This document shows positions 26,661 through 35,578 of a stretch of DNA of 64,000 bases, piece by piece (position 1 is the stretch's first letter; each line of letters begins with the position of its first letter). The position numbers and the translations under genes are program-made. Where the stretch lies: assembly GCA_038526915.1 (NCBI GenBank), contig JBCBGF010000001.1, positions 992,001 through 1,056,000 of the forward strand, given 5' to 3'. The notes below the pieces were generated by a model. That model did no database searches, was not told the DNA's origin, and saw nothing but the letters and a program-made list of their open reading frames with translations. The DNA is from JBCBGF01 sp038526915. GTDB taxonomy: Bacteria; Pseudomonadota; Alphaproteobacteria; Rhodobacterales; Rhodobacteraceae.

Positions 26661-27508
26661 CATTTCTGGTCTTCGGCCGGTCGGGGCAGGTTGCGCGCTG
26701 TCTTGCGCGGATCGCCCCCGACGCGACCTATCTTGACCAAAGCCAGGCGGATCTGGGCGATCCGGCCGCCTGCGCGGCCCATATCGCGGCCACGGATGCG
26801 GTCGCCGTGATAAATGCTGCGGCCTGGACGGATGTGGACGGTGCCGAAGATCACCAGGAAGACGCCTATCTTGTGAATGCCGAGGCGCCGGGTGCCATGG
26901 CACAGGCCGCCGCTGCGCGCGGAATTCCGTTCGTTCACATCTCGACCGACTATGTCTTCGACGGCAGTGGGGCGCAGCCCTGGCGACCGGATGATCCCAC
27001 GAACCCGCAGAGTGCGTACGGCGCATCAAAACTTGCCGGTGAAAGGGCGGTTGCAGCGGCCGGTGGACCCTATGCCGTCATCCGCGGCTCGTGGATCTTC
27101 TCCGAATTTGGCAAGAATTTCGTAAAGACGATGCTGCGGCTTTCGGAAGCGCGTGGCGAACTGACAGTGGTTAGCGATCAGATCGGCGGCCCCACGCCCG
27201 CGGCAGACATGGCCGCGTTGTGCATTCGGGTGGCACGGTCGTTGCGCGAAAACCCGGACCTGTCCGGTATATATCACTACTCGGGTGCGCCGGATGTCTC
27301 GTGGGCGGCGTTCGCGCGAGAGATCATGCGGCAGGCGCAGCGCGACGTGACCGTGACCGAGATTGAGACAGCCAACTACCCCACAAAGGCCACGCGGCCC
27401 CTGAATTCACGACTGGATTGTTCAAAGACTGAACAGGCTTTTGCCTTAGCCCGGCCCGATTGGCGTGCAGGATTGGCAGATGTGCTGTCGGCGTTGGACG
27501 CGAATTGA
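26657..27508 (+). CDS. rfbD: dTDP-4-dehydrorhamnose reductase
   Basis: A 283-residue SDR (RmlD) that reduces the 4-keto sugar to dTDP-L-rhamnose with NAD(P)H. VFGRSGQVA forms the nucleotide loop at residues 5-13. AAAWTDVDGAED, ISTDYVFDGSG and YGASKLAGE are family blocks, the last two with catalytic Thr, Tyr and Lys. The ATG at 26657 overlaps the rfbB stop. A 16-base gap with GGAGAG leads to rfbA. Confidence 0.95.
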   Translation: MTFLVFGRSGQVARCLARIAPDATYLDQSQADLGDPAACAAHIAATDAVAVINAAAWTDVDGAEDHQEDAYLVNAEAPGAMAQAAAARGIPFVHISTDYVFDGSGAQPWRPDDPTNPQSAYGASKLAGERAVAAAGGPYAVIRGSWIFSEFGKNFVKTMLRLSEARGELTVVSDQIGGPTPAADMAALCIRVARSLRENPDLSGIYHYSGAPDVSWAAFAREIMRQAQRDVTVTEIETANYPTKATRPLNSRLDCSKTEQAFALARPDWRAGLADVLSALDAN

Positions 27509-27524
27509 GAAATTGGAGAGTGAC

Positions 27525-28394
27525 ATGAAGCGCAAAGGGATCATCCTCGCAGGTGGGTCTGGCACCCGGCTTTATCCGATCACACTCGGCGTCTCAAAAC
27601 AGCTCTTGCCGGTCTACAACAAGCCGATGATTTACTATCCGCTCAGCGCGCTGATGCTGGCGGGTATCCGTGAGATCGCCGTGATCACGCTGCCCCACGA
27701 TCAAGAGCAGTTCAGACGCCTTTTGGGCGATGGCAGCCAGTGGGGTGTCTCTTTCACTTTTATCGAACAGCCGTCGCCCGATGGGCTGGCGCAGGCCTAT
27801 CTTCTGGCGGAAGAGTTTCTGGATGGTGCGCCGTCGGCCATGGTGCTGGGCGACAACATCTTCTTTGGCCACGGCCTTCCTGAGATCATGGCGCGGGCGG
27901 ATGCCCGGCCCACCGGGGGCTCTGTCTTCGGGTACCGCGTGGCTGACCCAGAACGCTATGGCGTGGTCGCGTTCGACGGCGAACGTGTCAGTGCCATCAT
28001 CGAAAAGCCTGCGGTTCCACCGTCAAACTACGCTGTGACCGGGCTCTACTTCCTTGATGGAGATGCGCCCAAACGCGCGGCAGAGGTCAAACCGTCAGAT
28101 CGGGGCGAGTTGGAAATCACGTCCCTTCTTGAGATGTACCTCGCCGATGGCCTTTTGACGGTGGAAACCATGGGCCGGGGCTATGCCTGGCTCGATACCG
28201 GCACGCACGGATCCCTTTTGGATGCAGGCAACTTTGTCCGCACGCTGGAAGAACGGCAGGGCCTGCAAATCGGCAGCCCGGACGAGATTGCGTTCAACAT
28301 GGGTTGGATCGATACGGATCGACTTTCCGCCACTGCAAAAAAATTCGGAAAGAATGATTACGGCGCTCATTTGGCGGCTATTGCCGGTGAATGA
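27525..28394 (+). CDS. rfbA: Glucose-1-phosphate thymidylyltransferase
   Basis: A 289-residue nucleotidyltransferase (RmlA) that makes dTDP-glucose from dTTP and glucose-1-phosphate. The signature GGSGTRLYPIT is at residues ~9-19 and KQLLPVYNKPMIYYPL follows. MVLGDNIFFGHG holds a metal-binding Asp, and EKP lies further on. The ATG at 27525 is placed seven bases after GGAGAG. It closes the rhamnose operon before a 412-base gap. Confidence 0.95.
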   Translation: MKRKGIILAGGSGTRLYPITLGVSKQLLPVYNKPMIYYPLSALMLAGIREIAVITLPHDQEQFRRLLGDGSQWGVSFTFIEQPSPDGLAQAYLLAEEFLDGAPSAMVLGDNIFFGHGLPEIMARADARPTGGSVFGYRVADPERYGVVAFDGERVSAIIEKPAVPPSNYAVTGLYFLDGDAPKRAAEVKPSDRGELEITSLLEMYLADGLLTVETMGRGYAWLDTGTHGSLLDAGNFVRTLEERQGLQIGSPDEIAFNMGWIDTDRLSATAKKFGKNDYGAHLAAIAGE

Positions 28395-28806
28395 CAGAAA
28401 CGACTCTGATTTTTTCAGGGCGTTTCAATTCGACACAAAGCCAAATTAAATAGGCAATAGATTGCCCATTCTTTTCCTGTGCGCGCGTATTTCTGCACGA
28501 AACAGGGGGTTTGCCGCATTTCCGCCTGATTCATAACCGATTCCGGTCACGCACCCACCGGAAATTCGCCACGAAAATCCACTGAATTGTTTCACATCTC
28601 GAAACCTTTTGGGGTGGAACGGTTCAATGTCTCTTCCTGCAAGCGCAAAGCGTGTGCAGTCACTCTCCCTCGCAGCACTGCGTGTCGGTGGGCTCTGGAC
28701 GACTGTCCCGGGCCTGCCGCGCGCGCTGTCTGCGGGCAAAGACCGGACCATCCCTGTCATCGAAAAAAACCGCGCCGATTAATCGGCCAGACAGGAAACC
28801 TATCGA
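28395..28806. promoter_or_regulatory. Long leader/intergenic region before the acidic beta-helix gene
   Basis: This 412-base gap is the longest inside the plus-strand half of the polysaccharide locus, so a promoter for the 28807 gene probably lies here. It contains a 51-codon open frame (28627-28782) that I do not recognise. A perfect 14-base palindrome, GCCGATTAATCGGC, lies at 28774-28787, 19 bases before the ATG. AGGAAA near 28792 is the ribosome site. The palindrome could be an operator or a small RNA hairpin limiting translation. Confidence 0.45.
28774..28787. promoter_or_regulatory. Perfect 14-bp palindrome immediately upstream of the 1132-residue gene
   Basis: GCCGATTAATCGGC reads identically on both strands. 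It lies between the putative promoter region and the ribosome site of the 28807 gene. It could be a dimer-binding operator; no protein is known for it. Confidence 0.4.
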
Positions 28807-31800
28807 ATGGACATTCTCGAAATCTTCCGAAAGTTCTTTGCGGCACTGCTCGGGCTCGACGACGAAGATGAGAACGAAGGCTCGGCCACACCGGCATCCC
28901 GCACACCTGCGGCAGATCCCGCACCTGTGGCTGACGTCGTAGCAGACGACCCAGACGAAGAAGACCCTGAAGTCGAAGACCTCGTGACACCGCCTGTATC
29001 GGCCGCGCCCGAGGCGCCCGCCGAAGAACCGGTTGTCGAAACGCCCGCCCCGGCGGCGCCCGCCGCGCCGGTTTTGTCCGATGAGGATGAAGAAGAACCG
29101 GTGGTCGAGCCGCCGGTGGTGGAGACGCCCGTGGTCGAGGAACCGGTTGCCGAAACACCGGTAGCAGAAGACCCCATGGTCGAAGAGCCGGTAGCGGAAG
29201 AGCCCGCCGAGGAAGAGCCTGTGGCGGAAGAACCCGTAGAAGAAGCGCCCGCAGAGGAAGAGCCTGTGGCAGAAGCCCCTGCTCCGACGCCCCCGGCAGA
29301 TCCCGAGCCCGTCGAGGAACCGGCACCACCTGCCGACGACCCCGTTGACGAACCTGAGGTGGCTGAGCAGCCTGAGCCTGAGCCTGAAGTCCGTGAGCAG
29401 GAGTTCCAGCAAGCGACGCCTGCTGGGTCACACGACAACAATCCCAAGGACGGGATGAACGACTGGATTAACAAATCCGTCGATCTGCCGGCCAATGGCT
29501 CGAGCGTTAGCGTCATGGCGGGCCGCACAACCAAGCTGAACCTGCCCAATGAGGACAAGGTCGACAGCGTGCGCATCCTTGAACGCCCGGACTACGGGAA
29601 TGTCACGGTCAATCCAGACAATTCGCTTGCCCTCGTTCTGGCCGATCCCAAGCTGACCGGGAACACCTCGTTCAAGTACGAGGTGAAGTACGACGACGGC
29701 AGCACACAGACCATTACCTCCAAACTCAAGGTCACAAAGAGTGTCCAGGAGTCCGGATGGGGGGCTGGTGACTTCTACATGCTCGAGACGGACGAAAACG
29801 ACGATGTCGTGGTCGAGCATGGGGAAGAGCACCGGAAGGTCTACGTCTCCAAGTCAAAGGATGCCTACACGATCAAAGAGATCGCGCAGGCCGAAGGTAT
29901 CTCGGCCGGCAAGATCAACGGCAAATGGTTGGAGCAAAACCCCGAATGGGGCTCGGACCCGTCGAAGGCCTTGGCCGAAGACGCAGGCAAGCTGTTATGG
30001 AACCAGATCGCGGGCGACGCCAAGGATGGCGAAGGGTCGTCGAACTGGCTCCTGTTCGAGAAGGGCTATACCTACAACAACTTCGGCCGTGTGGTTCCCG
30101 AAGGCGCCGATGGCGAATCCACCCTGCACCCGCTCTATATCGGGGCCTACGGCACTGGTGATCGCCCGATCATCGACTCGGACCTCAACATCACGAAATC
30201 GCCCAGCGAGAACATCGTGATCCAGGGCCTGCACTTCACCAATGGTGGGATGGTTCTGGAAGGTCAGAACATGATCTTCGACGATTTGATGTTCTCGGAT
30301 GAGCCGTTCTCGGTTCAGGGGCCTGACAATATCACGATCCGTAACTCGTCGGTTGTCGATGTGGCCCGCGACAACCCCAGCCGCGGCAATGACTGGACCC
30401 AGCATGCCGACCGGGCGCAGGGCATCTTTGTCCGCGAGACCGATGGTTTGCTGATCGAAGGCATGCTGTTTGATCACAACGGGTGGGAGGACGACTATCG
30501 GTTTGATCTGTCGGGCAAGGGTGGTCAGCCGCCCAGCATGTTCAGCCACAACCTCTACATCCAGAACAACACCACGGATGTGACGGTGCGCGACACGATC
30601 TCGATGCAGGCGGCATCCTACGGGATGCAGGTGCGCGGCGGTGGGTTCATCGAAGACAATGTCTTCATTGATAACAACGCAGCGTTCAGCTTCCTCGGCG
30701 GCGACTACAAAGGGGCAGGGCCGATCGGCAACTACTCCCTCGCCACGGATAACGTGGTGACATCGGCCGGCTTCAAAACCGTGTCGCAGTCGCAGGGCGC
30801 CCTTGCCTGGGGGATCGGGAACGAGGGGCAGATGTCCTCGCTCGTGGACAACATCGTCACCCACCTCGCAAACCCCGACGACCCGTCGGAGCTGGAAGAC
30901 AAGTTCCGCACGCAGTCCGCGCTGCAGAACATCAATAAGGCCTACTACGATGACACGATCGTCTACAACTGGGTTGGTGCGCGCGATGCCAACAACCAAG
31001 GGGCGATCAACGGGCAGAACACCGGCGATCTGAACAAGAACACACTGGACGAAACCACGATCCAACGGTTCACGGCAGAACTCACCGGCAAGAAGAACGC
31101 GTCGATCAGTGATCTGGCAGACTATCTGCGGGATCAGGCCAATGGCAAACTGGATGATGTCGTCGATGCCGACCTGATTATTGCGTACTTCCAGGAAGCG
31201 TTCGGGATTGCCCCGAATGTGCGGCTGGAGCCGACAACCCTGCGCTTTGTGCCAGATGAGGTCGGTGATGGTGTGCGTTGGGACAACCGCCTGAACTGGG
31301 ATACCGAAGACCTGCCCGGGTCCGTGCGCGGTGACAGCGTCGATCTGGCCGGGAACTGGGTGAACTACGGTGGTACGACCGAGATCAACAACCTGGGCTT
31401 TGGGTCAGGCGGCGCGCTGAGCGTTGGGCACGGCAAGCTCGATGTGGCTGGCGATATCACGTCGGGTGCCTGGGGCGGTAACCTTTTGGTCGACGGTTCT
31501 GGTCAGTTCTGGACGAACGGATACTCGGACAGCGATCTTCTTGAGATCGACGTGAACGGTGGCCGCTTCGTCAACACCGGTGAGTTTGACGGCAACGCAA
31601 ATGTCGACGTGCGCGGTGGCCAGGCAATCCTCGCCACAGACAACAGCGCCTTTGAGATTGACGATGGCAACATCTTCAAGGTCATCGGTGACGACGCCGA
31701 GGTCGGCTTTGACGACGACGACGGCGACACCGCTGTTCTGCGCCTCGATGACAACGGCACGCTGGAGTTCTCGGCCAAGGGCGGTGCCCTGGGCACGATC

Positions 31801-32205
31801 GAGGAGTTCAGCAGCGGGTACTATGGCGACAACCCCGATGTCTTGTCGGGTGCGAACCTGGGCTCGGGGACATTGGCGCTCAACGTCAATGGCCTGTCGG
31901 GGACGGGGACGAGCACCCTGATCGACGTGGATGAGCTGATTGGCGAGTTCGGGTCGGTTGAGATCTTTGGCCTTGGCAACCGCAACGCCACGGTCGAGGT
32001 GAACTACGACACCGACGAGGTGTCGCTGAAGCTCGCATCCGGCAACGGCAAGACCACCATCACGACAGTCGGTGACGAGGCCAACACCGATCTGAGCGGA
32101 AACGATGCAAATGCGTTGTGGGCCGCGCTGACTGAGGGGCAGGGCACTGTCACCGACGCCGCGCTATTGCCCGAGGACGAAGATCCCATCGAAGACGCGG
32201 CCTAA
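28807..32205 (+). CDS. Very large acidic Pro/Glu-rich protein with right-handed beta-helix domains
   Basis: An 1132-residue protein with no classical signal peptide. Residues 1-18 (MDILEIFRKFFAALLGLD) form a short amphipathic helix. Residues ~19-210 are a low-complexity Glu/Pro/Val/Ala tract built on variants of VEEPVAE. An Ig/cadherin-like module lies near 230-315 (VSVMAGRTTKLNLP, FKYEVKYDDGSTQTI). Residues ~430-700 show beta-helix rungs (IVIQGLHFTNGGMVLEGQ, ITIRNSSVVDVA), as in polysaccharide lyases and epimerases. Residues ~850-1090 form a second Gly/Asp-rich solenoid. The C-terminus is again acidic. Placed between rfbA and a nucleotide-sugar epimerase, it likely binds or modifies the polymer. 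Export route and activity are unknown; no RTX nonapeptides or CTERM tail were seen. Confidence 0.72.
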   Translation: MDILEIFRKFFAALLGLDDEDENEGSATPASRTPAADPAPVADVVADDPDEEDPEVEDLVTPPVSAAPEAPAEEPVVETPAPAAPAAPVLSDEDEEEPVVEPPVVETPVVEEPVAETPVAEDPMVEEPVAEEPAEEEPVAEEPVEEAPAEEEPVAEAPAPTPPADPEPVEEPAPPADDPVDEPEVAEQPEPEPEVREQEFQQATPAGSHDNNPKDGMNDWINKSVDLPANGSSVSVMAGRTTKLNLPNEDKVDSVRILERPDYGNVTVNPDNSLALVLADPKLTGNTSFKYEVKYDDGSTQTITSKLKVTKSVQESGWGAGDFYMLETDENDDVVVEHGEEHRKVYVSKSKDAYTIKEIAQAEGISAGKINGKWLEQNPEWGSDPSKALAEDAGKLLWNQIAGDAKDGEGSSNWLLFEKGYTYNNFGRVVPEGADGESTLHPLYIGAYGTGDRPIIDSDLNITKSPSENIVIQGLHFTNGGMVLEGQNMIFDDLMFSDEPFSVQGPDNITIRNSSVVDVARDNPSRGNDWTQHADRAQGIFVRETDGLLIEGMLFDHNGWEDDYRFDLSGKGGQPPSMFSHNLYIQNNTTDVTVRDTISMQAASYGMQVRGGGFIEDNVFIDNNAAFSFLGGDYKGAGPIGNYSLATDNVVTSAGFKTVSQSQGALAWGIGNEGQMSSLVDNIVTHLANPDDPSELEDKFRTQSALQNINKAYYDDTIVYNWVGARDANNQGAINGQNTGDLNKNTLDETTIQRFTAELTGKKNASISDLADYLRDQANGKLDDVVDADLIIAYFQEAFGIAPNVRLEPTTLRFVPDEVGDGVRWDNRLNWDTEDLPGSVRGDSVDLAGNWVNYGGTTEINNLGFGSGGALSVGHGKLDVAGDITSGAWGGNLLVDGSGQFWTNGYSDSDLLEIDVNGGRFVNTGEFDGNANVDVRGGQAILATDNSAFEIDDGNIFKVIGDDAEVGFDDDDGDTAVLRLDDNGTLEFSAKGGALGTIEEFSSGYYGDNPDVLSGANLGSGTLALNVNGLSGTGTSTLIDVDELIGEFGSVEIFGLGNRNATVEVNYDTDEVSLKLASGNGKTTITTVGDEANTDLSGNDANALWAALTEGQGTVTDAALLPEDEDPIEDAA
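29017..29406 (+). repeat. Low-complexity coding repeat (Glu/Pro/Val/Ala tract)
   Basis: Imperfect short in-frame repeats encode units such as EEPVAE, ETPVAE and EEPAEE, giving an extended, strongly negative linker. The period is irregular (about 5-7 codons). Such tracts change length easily by slippage. Confidence 0.7.
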
Positions 32206-32215
32206 CCTGTAAATT

Positions 32216-32252
32216 CGCGCCCGGGCAAGGAAATCCGTTGCACCCGGGCGCG
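32216..32252. terminator. Strong GC hairpin after the 1132-residue gene
   Basis: CGCGCCCGGG at 32216-32225 pairs perfectly with CCCGGGCGCG at 32243-32252, with a 17-base loop. It starts 11 bases after the stop codon. There is no following T-run, so it is either a weak terminator or an mRNA 3'-end stabiliser. Confidence 0.5.
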
Positions 32253-32328
32253 GCTTCGGGTCTGTGTCGGGCATGGTTTTGGCACCAAGTTTCACGCTGG
32301 ATGCGCCCCTGCCAAAAGGCTGGGGCGC

Positions 32329-33348
32329 ATGACCGCATCGGACAAGACAGCACTCGTCACCGGCGCTGCGGGTTTTGTCGGGCACGCACTAACGCATCGG
32401 CTCATAGAAGAAGGATGGACGGTGGTCGGCTTCGACGCGGTCACCGATTACTACGATCCCGCCCTAAAACGCGCGCGTCTTGCGCGGCTGCACAACCGGC
32501 CCGAGTTTTCGCTGGTCGAGGAAAAGCTTGAGACGCCGGGTGCCCTTACAAGTGTGTTTGAGGAGCGATCGCCAAACCTCGTCGTCCATCTCGCTGCGCA
32601 AGCTGGGGTTCGTTATTCCATCGACTCGCCAGAGAGTTATGTCGAGGCCAACTTGGTCGGCACATTCCGTCTGTTAGAGGCGGCGCGGGCGAACCCACCG
32701 GCTCATATGATGATGGCATCCACGTCATCGGTCTACGGGGCCAATACCAACATGCCTTATGCCGAGACGCACAAGGCGGACAGCCAGATGTCGTTCTACG
32801 CGGCAACCAAGAAGGCGAATGAGGCGATGGCGCATTCCTATGCGCATCTCTACGACGTGCCGATCACGATGTTTCGCTTCTTTACGGTTTACGGACCCTG
32901 GGGCCGGCCCGATATGGCCTTGTTCAAGTTCACAAAGGCCGCTCTCGCCGGTGAACCGATAGATGTCTACAACGAAGGCAAGATGCAGCGCGACTTCACC
33001 TATGTGGATGATTTGGTGCACGGATTGACCAAGCTCGCCGACATCCCGCCGGCGCGTCCAGCGGGCGCGGTCGAGCAAGGGGACAGCCTGTCAGAGGTTG
33101 CGCCCTTCCGGATCATCAACCTCGGCAATTCGGAACCCGTTGGTCTGATGCAATTCATTGAGGCCATCGAAACGGCACTTGGGCGCCCGATCGAGAAGCG
33201 GATGTTGCCGATGCAACCGGGCGATGTTCCGGCGACATGGGCGGATACGTCACTTGCAGAGCGCCTGATCGGACCTTTGCCACGCACGTCCATCGAGGAC
33301 GGCGTACAACGGTTCGTGGATTGGTACCGCGATCACTACGGTGCCTAG
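32329..33348 (+). CDS. UDP-glucuronate 4-epimerase (NAD-dependent epimerase family)
   Basis: A 339-residue extended SDR. GAAGFVGHALTHRL is the NAD loop (residues ~11-24). The WTVVGFDAVTDYYDPALKRAR segment, with the DYYD block, is specific for the UDP-GlcA 4-epimerase (LpsL/Cap1J) subgroup. Catalytic residues lie in ASTSSVYG and SFYAATKKANE. TYVDDLVHGL is also typical. It would convert the UDP-glucuronate made by ugd (8939) into UDP-galacturonate. A related UDP-sugar substrate cannot be excluded. ATG at 32329 is preceded by GGGGCG. Confidence 0.88.
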   Translation: MTASDKTALVTGAAGFVGHALTHRLIEEGWTVVGFDAVTDYYDPALKRARLARLHNRPEFSLVEEKLETPGALTSVFEERSPNLVVHLAAQAGVRYSIDSPESYVEANLVGTFRLLEAARANPPAHMMMASTSSVYGANTNMPYAETHKADSQMSFYAATKKANEAMAHSYAHLYDVPITMFRFFTVYGPWGRPDMALFKFTKAALAGEPIDVYNEGKMQRDFTYVDDLVHGLTKLADIPPARPAGAVEQGDSLSEVAPFRIINLGNSEPVGLMQFIEAIETALGRPIEKRMLPMQPGDVPATWADTSLAERLIGPLPRTSIEDGVQRFVDWYRDHYGA

Positions 33349-33458
33349 CGGCACTGCGCCGAAATTATCGCAGCAGATCGCGTGATATCCTGCGGCAATT
33401 GCGTGAGACCGCCAAAGATGGCAGCAAACGCCCAACAAAAACATCAATCGAGCGTTGC

Positions 33459-34583
33459 ATGAAAACGGCATTGATCACAGGCATCACGGGGCAGGATGGC
33501 TCCTACCTTGCTGAGCATTTGTTGGCCCAGAGCTATGATGTCCACGGCATCAAACGCCGTGCCTCTGCCTTTAACACCCAGAGGATCGACCACATCTACC
33601 AGGATCCGCATACGCCAGATCCGCGGCTGACGCTGCACTATGGTGATCTGACCGATACCTCAAATCTCACGCGCATCATGGCGGAGGTGCGACCGGACGA
33701 AGTCTACAACCTTGGGGCGCAAAGCCATGTGGCGGTAAGCTTTGAGGCACCGGAATACACGGCAGATGTGGATGGCATTGGGACCCTGCGCTTGCTGGAG
33801 GCCATCCGCTTCCTGGGGCTGCAGAACACCACGCGGTTCTATCAGGCCTCCACCTCGGAACTCTATGGTTTGGTCCAGGAAACCCCCCAGCGCGAAACCA
33901 CACCGTTTCACCCGCGATCCCCCTATGCGGTAGCCAAACTCTATTCCTACTGGATCACGGTGAACTACCGCGAGGCCTATGGGATGTATGCCTGCAACGG
34001 CATTCTCTTCAATCACGAGAGCCCGCGGCGTGGCGAAACCTTCGTGACCCGCAAAATCACACGCGGTCTGGCCAATATCGCCATGGGGCTGGAGGATTGC
34101 CTTTATATGGGCAACATCGATGCCCTGCGCGATTGGGGGCACGCCAAGGACTATGTGAAGATGCAATGGCTGATGCTGCAACAGGAGACGGCCGAGGATT
34201 TTGTGATTGCGACCGGGCAGCAGTATTCGGTTCGCGAGTTCATCCGTTGGGCTGCGGCGGAACTTGGCATCGAGCTGGAGTTTTCCGGTGACGGCGTGAA
34301 CGAGACGGGCACTGTTGTACGCGTCACATCGGACGCGGCCCCGCGCGTGAAGGCCGGTGACGTGATCTTACGCATCGACCCGCGCTATTTCCGCCCTGCC
34401 GAGGTCGAAACGCTGCTGGGCGATGCCACGAAGGCGCATGAAAAGCTGGGTTGGTCGCCAGAGATTACAGCGCAGGAGATGTGCGCCGAGATGGTCGCGG
34501 CGGATCTGGAAGCTGCGAGGCGGCACGCAATCCTCAAAGACCATGGCTATGACGTGCCCGTATCGGTCGAGGATCAGGGCTGA
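33459..34583 (+). CDS. gmd: GDP-mannose 4,6-dehydratase
   Basis: A 374-residue SDR that converts GDP-D-mannose to GDP-4-keto-6-deoxymannose. GITGQDGSYLAEHLL forms the NADP loop at residues 8-22. IKRRASAFNTQRIDH matches the family's Arg-rich NADP-phosphate region. ASTSELYG and YAVAKLYSYWI carry catalytic Thr-Glu, Tyr and Lys, and FNHESPRRGETFVTRK is a Gmd hallmark. I use the ATG at 33459 because the Rossmann strand begins there; the 74-codon extension upstream overlaps the epimerase gene. The stop is two bases before fcl. Confidence 0.96.
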   Translation: MKTALITGITGQDGSYLAEHLLAQSYDVHGIKRRASAFNTQRIDHIYQDPHTPDPRLTLHYGDLTDTSNLTRIMAEVRPDEVYNLGAQSHVAVSFEAPEYTADVDGIGTLRLLEAIRFLGLQNTTRFYQASTSELYGLVQETPQRETTPFHPRSPYAVAKLYSYWITVNYREAYGMYACNGILFNHESPRRGETFVTRKITRGLANIAMGLEDCLYMGNIDALRDWGHAKDYVKMQWLMLQQETAEDFVIATGQQYSVREFIRWAAAELGIELEFSGDGVNETGTVVRVTSDAAPRVKAGDVILRIDPRYFRPAEVETLLGDATKAHEKLGWSPEITAQEMCAEMVAADLEAARRHAILKDHGYDVPVSVEDQG

Positions 34584-34585
34584 CC

Positions 34586-35542
34586 ATGCGCGTATTCGTG
34601 GCCGGTCATCGCGGCATGGTGGGTAGCGCGATTTTGCGCAAGCTCGAGGCGCGGGGCACAGATGTGATCATCCGCATGCGGTCAGAACTCGACCTGGGCG
34701 ATCAGGTGGCCGTCGCCGACTTCATGCGCTACGAACGTCCTGATGCGGTGATCCTGGCGGCGGCGAAGGTGGGTGGGATTCAAGCCAACAACACCTATCC
34801 TGCGCAGTTCCTCTATGAAAACCTGATGATCCAGGCGAACGTCATCCACCAAGCCCATGCCGCCGGTGTGCAGCGCCTGCTTTTCTTGGGATCCTCCTGC
34901 ATCTATCCCCGCAACGCGCCACAGCCGATGGCGGAAGACGCCCTGCTCACGGGCACGCTTGAGCCAACGAACGAGCCCTACGCAATCGCCAAGATTGCCG
35001 GGATCAAGCTGTGCGAAAGCTACAACCGGCAATATGGTCATGACTATCGCAGTGTCATGCCCACCAATCTGTACGGTCCCGGCGATAACTTTCACCCCGA
35101 GAACAGCCATGTCCTTCCTGCCCTGATCCGCCGCTTTCACGAGGCACAGCGGGACGGAACCGATACAGTTACAATCTGGGGGACGGGTACGCCGAAGCGT
35201 GAGTTCCTGCATGTCGACGACATGGCAGACGCGTCTTTGTTCGTTATGGATTTGGACCGCGCGAGATATGAGGCCAACACAAAGCCCATGCTGAGCCATA
35301 TCAACGTGGGCACAGGGTCCGATACCTCGATCGCGGACCTTGCGGCATTAGTGGCTGAGGTCACCGGGTTCACAGGCGAGATTGCGTTTGACACGTCAAA
35401 ACCTGACGGCACGCCGCGAAAGCTGATGAATGTTTCCCGTTTGGAGGCAATGGGCTGGCGTGCATCGATCGGTCTTCGCGACGGGATAGAACGGACCTAT
35501 CGTTGGTTTTTGGATCACGTTGACGCTATTCGAGAGGCGTGA
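34586..35542 (+). CDS. fcl: GDP-L-fucose synthase
   Basis: A 318-residue SDR (WcaG/Fcl) that epimerises and reduces the Gmd product to GDP-L-fucose. VAGHRGMVGSAILRKL is the nucleotide loop. LGSSCIYPRNAPQPM and YAIAKIAGIKLCESYN hold catalytic Ser, Tyr and Lys, and NSHVLPALIRRFHEA supplies the family's His. EFLHVDDMADA is conserved. It is two bases downstream of gmd, so the pair is co-translated. Presence of Fcl points to L-fucose as the 6-deoxyhexose, not D-rhamnose. Confidence 0.95.
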   Translation: MRVFVAGHRGMVGSAILRKLEARGTDVIIRMRSELDLGDQVAVADFMRYERPDAVILAAAKVGGIQANNTYPAQFLYENLMIQANVIHQAHAAGVQRLLFLGSSCIYPRNAPQPMAEDALLTGTLEPTNEPYAIAKIAGIKLCESYNRQYGHDYRSVMPTNLYGPGDNFHPENSHVLPALIRRFHEAQRDGTDTVTIWGTGTPKREFLHVDDMADASLFVMDLDRARYEANTKPMLSHINVGTGSDTSIADLAALVAEVTGFTGEIAFDTSKPDGTPRKLMNVSRLEAMGWRASIGLRDGIERTYRWFLDHVDAIREA

Positions 35543-35578
35543 CGGCCATTTGGCGTTTGTGAAAGGACAGTCGGAAGT

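Noticed and set aside
28627..28782. 51-codon open frame upstream of the 1132-residue gene
   Set aside because: It starts with ATG and ends at the palindrome, but has no clear ribosome site or recognisable sequence. A regulatory leader peptide is possible but unsupported.
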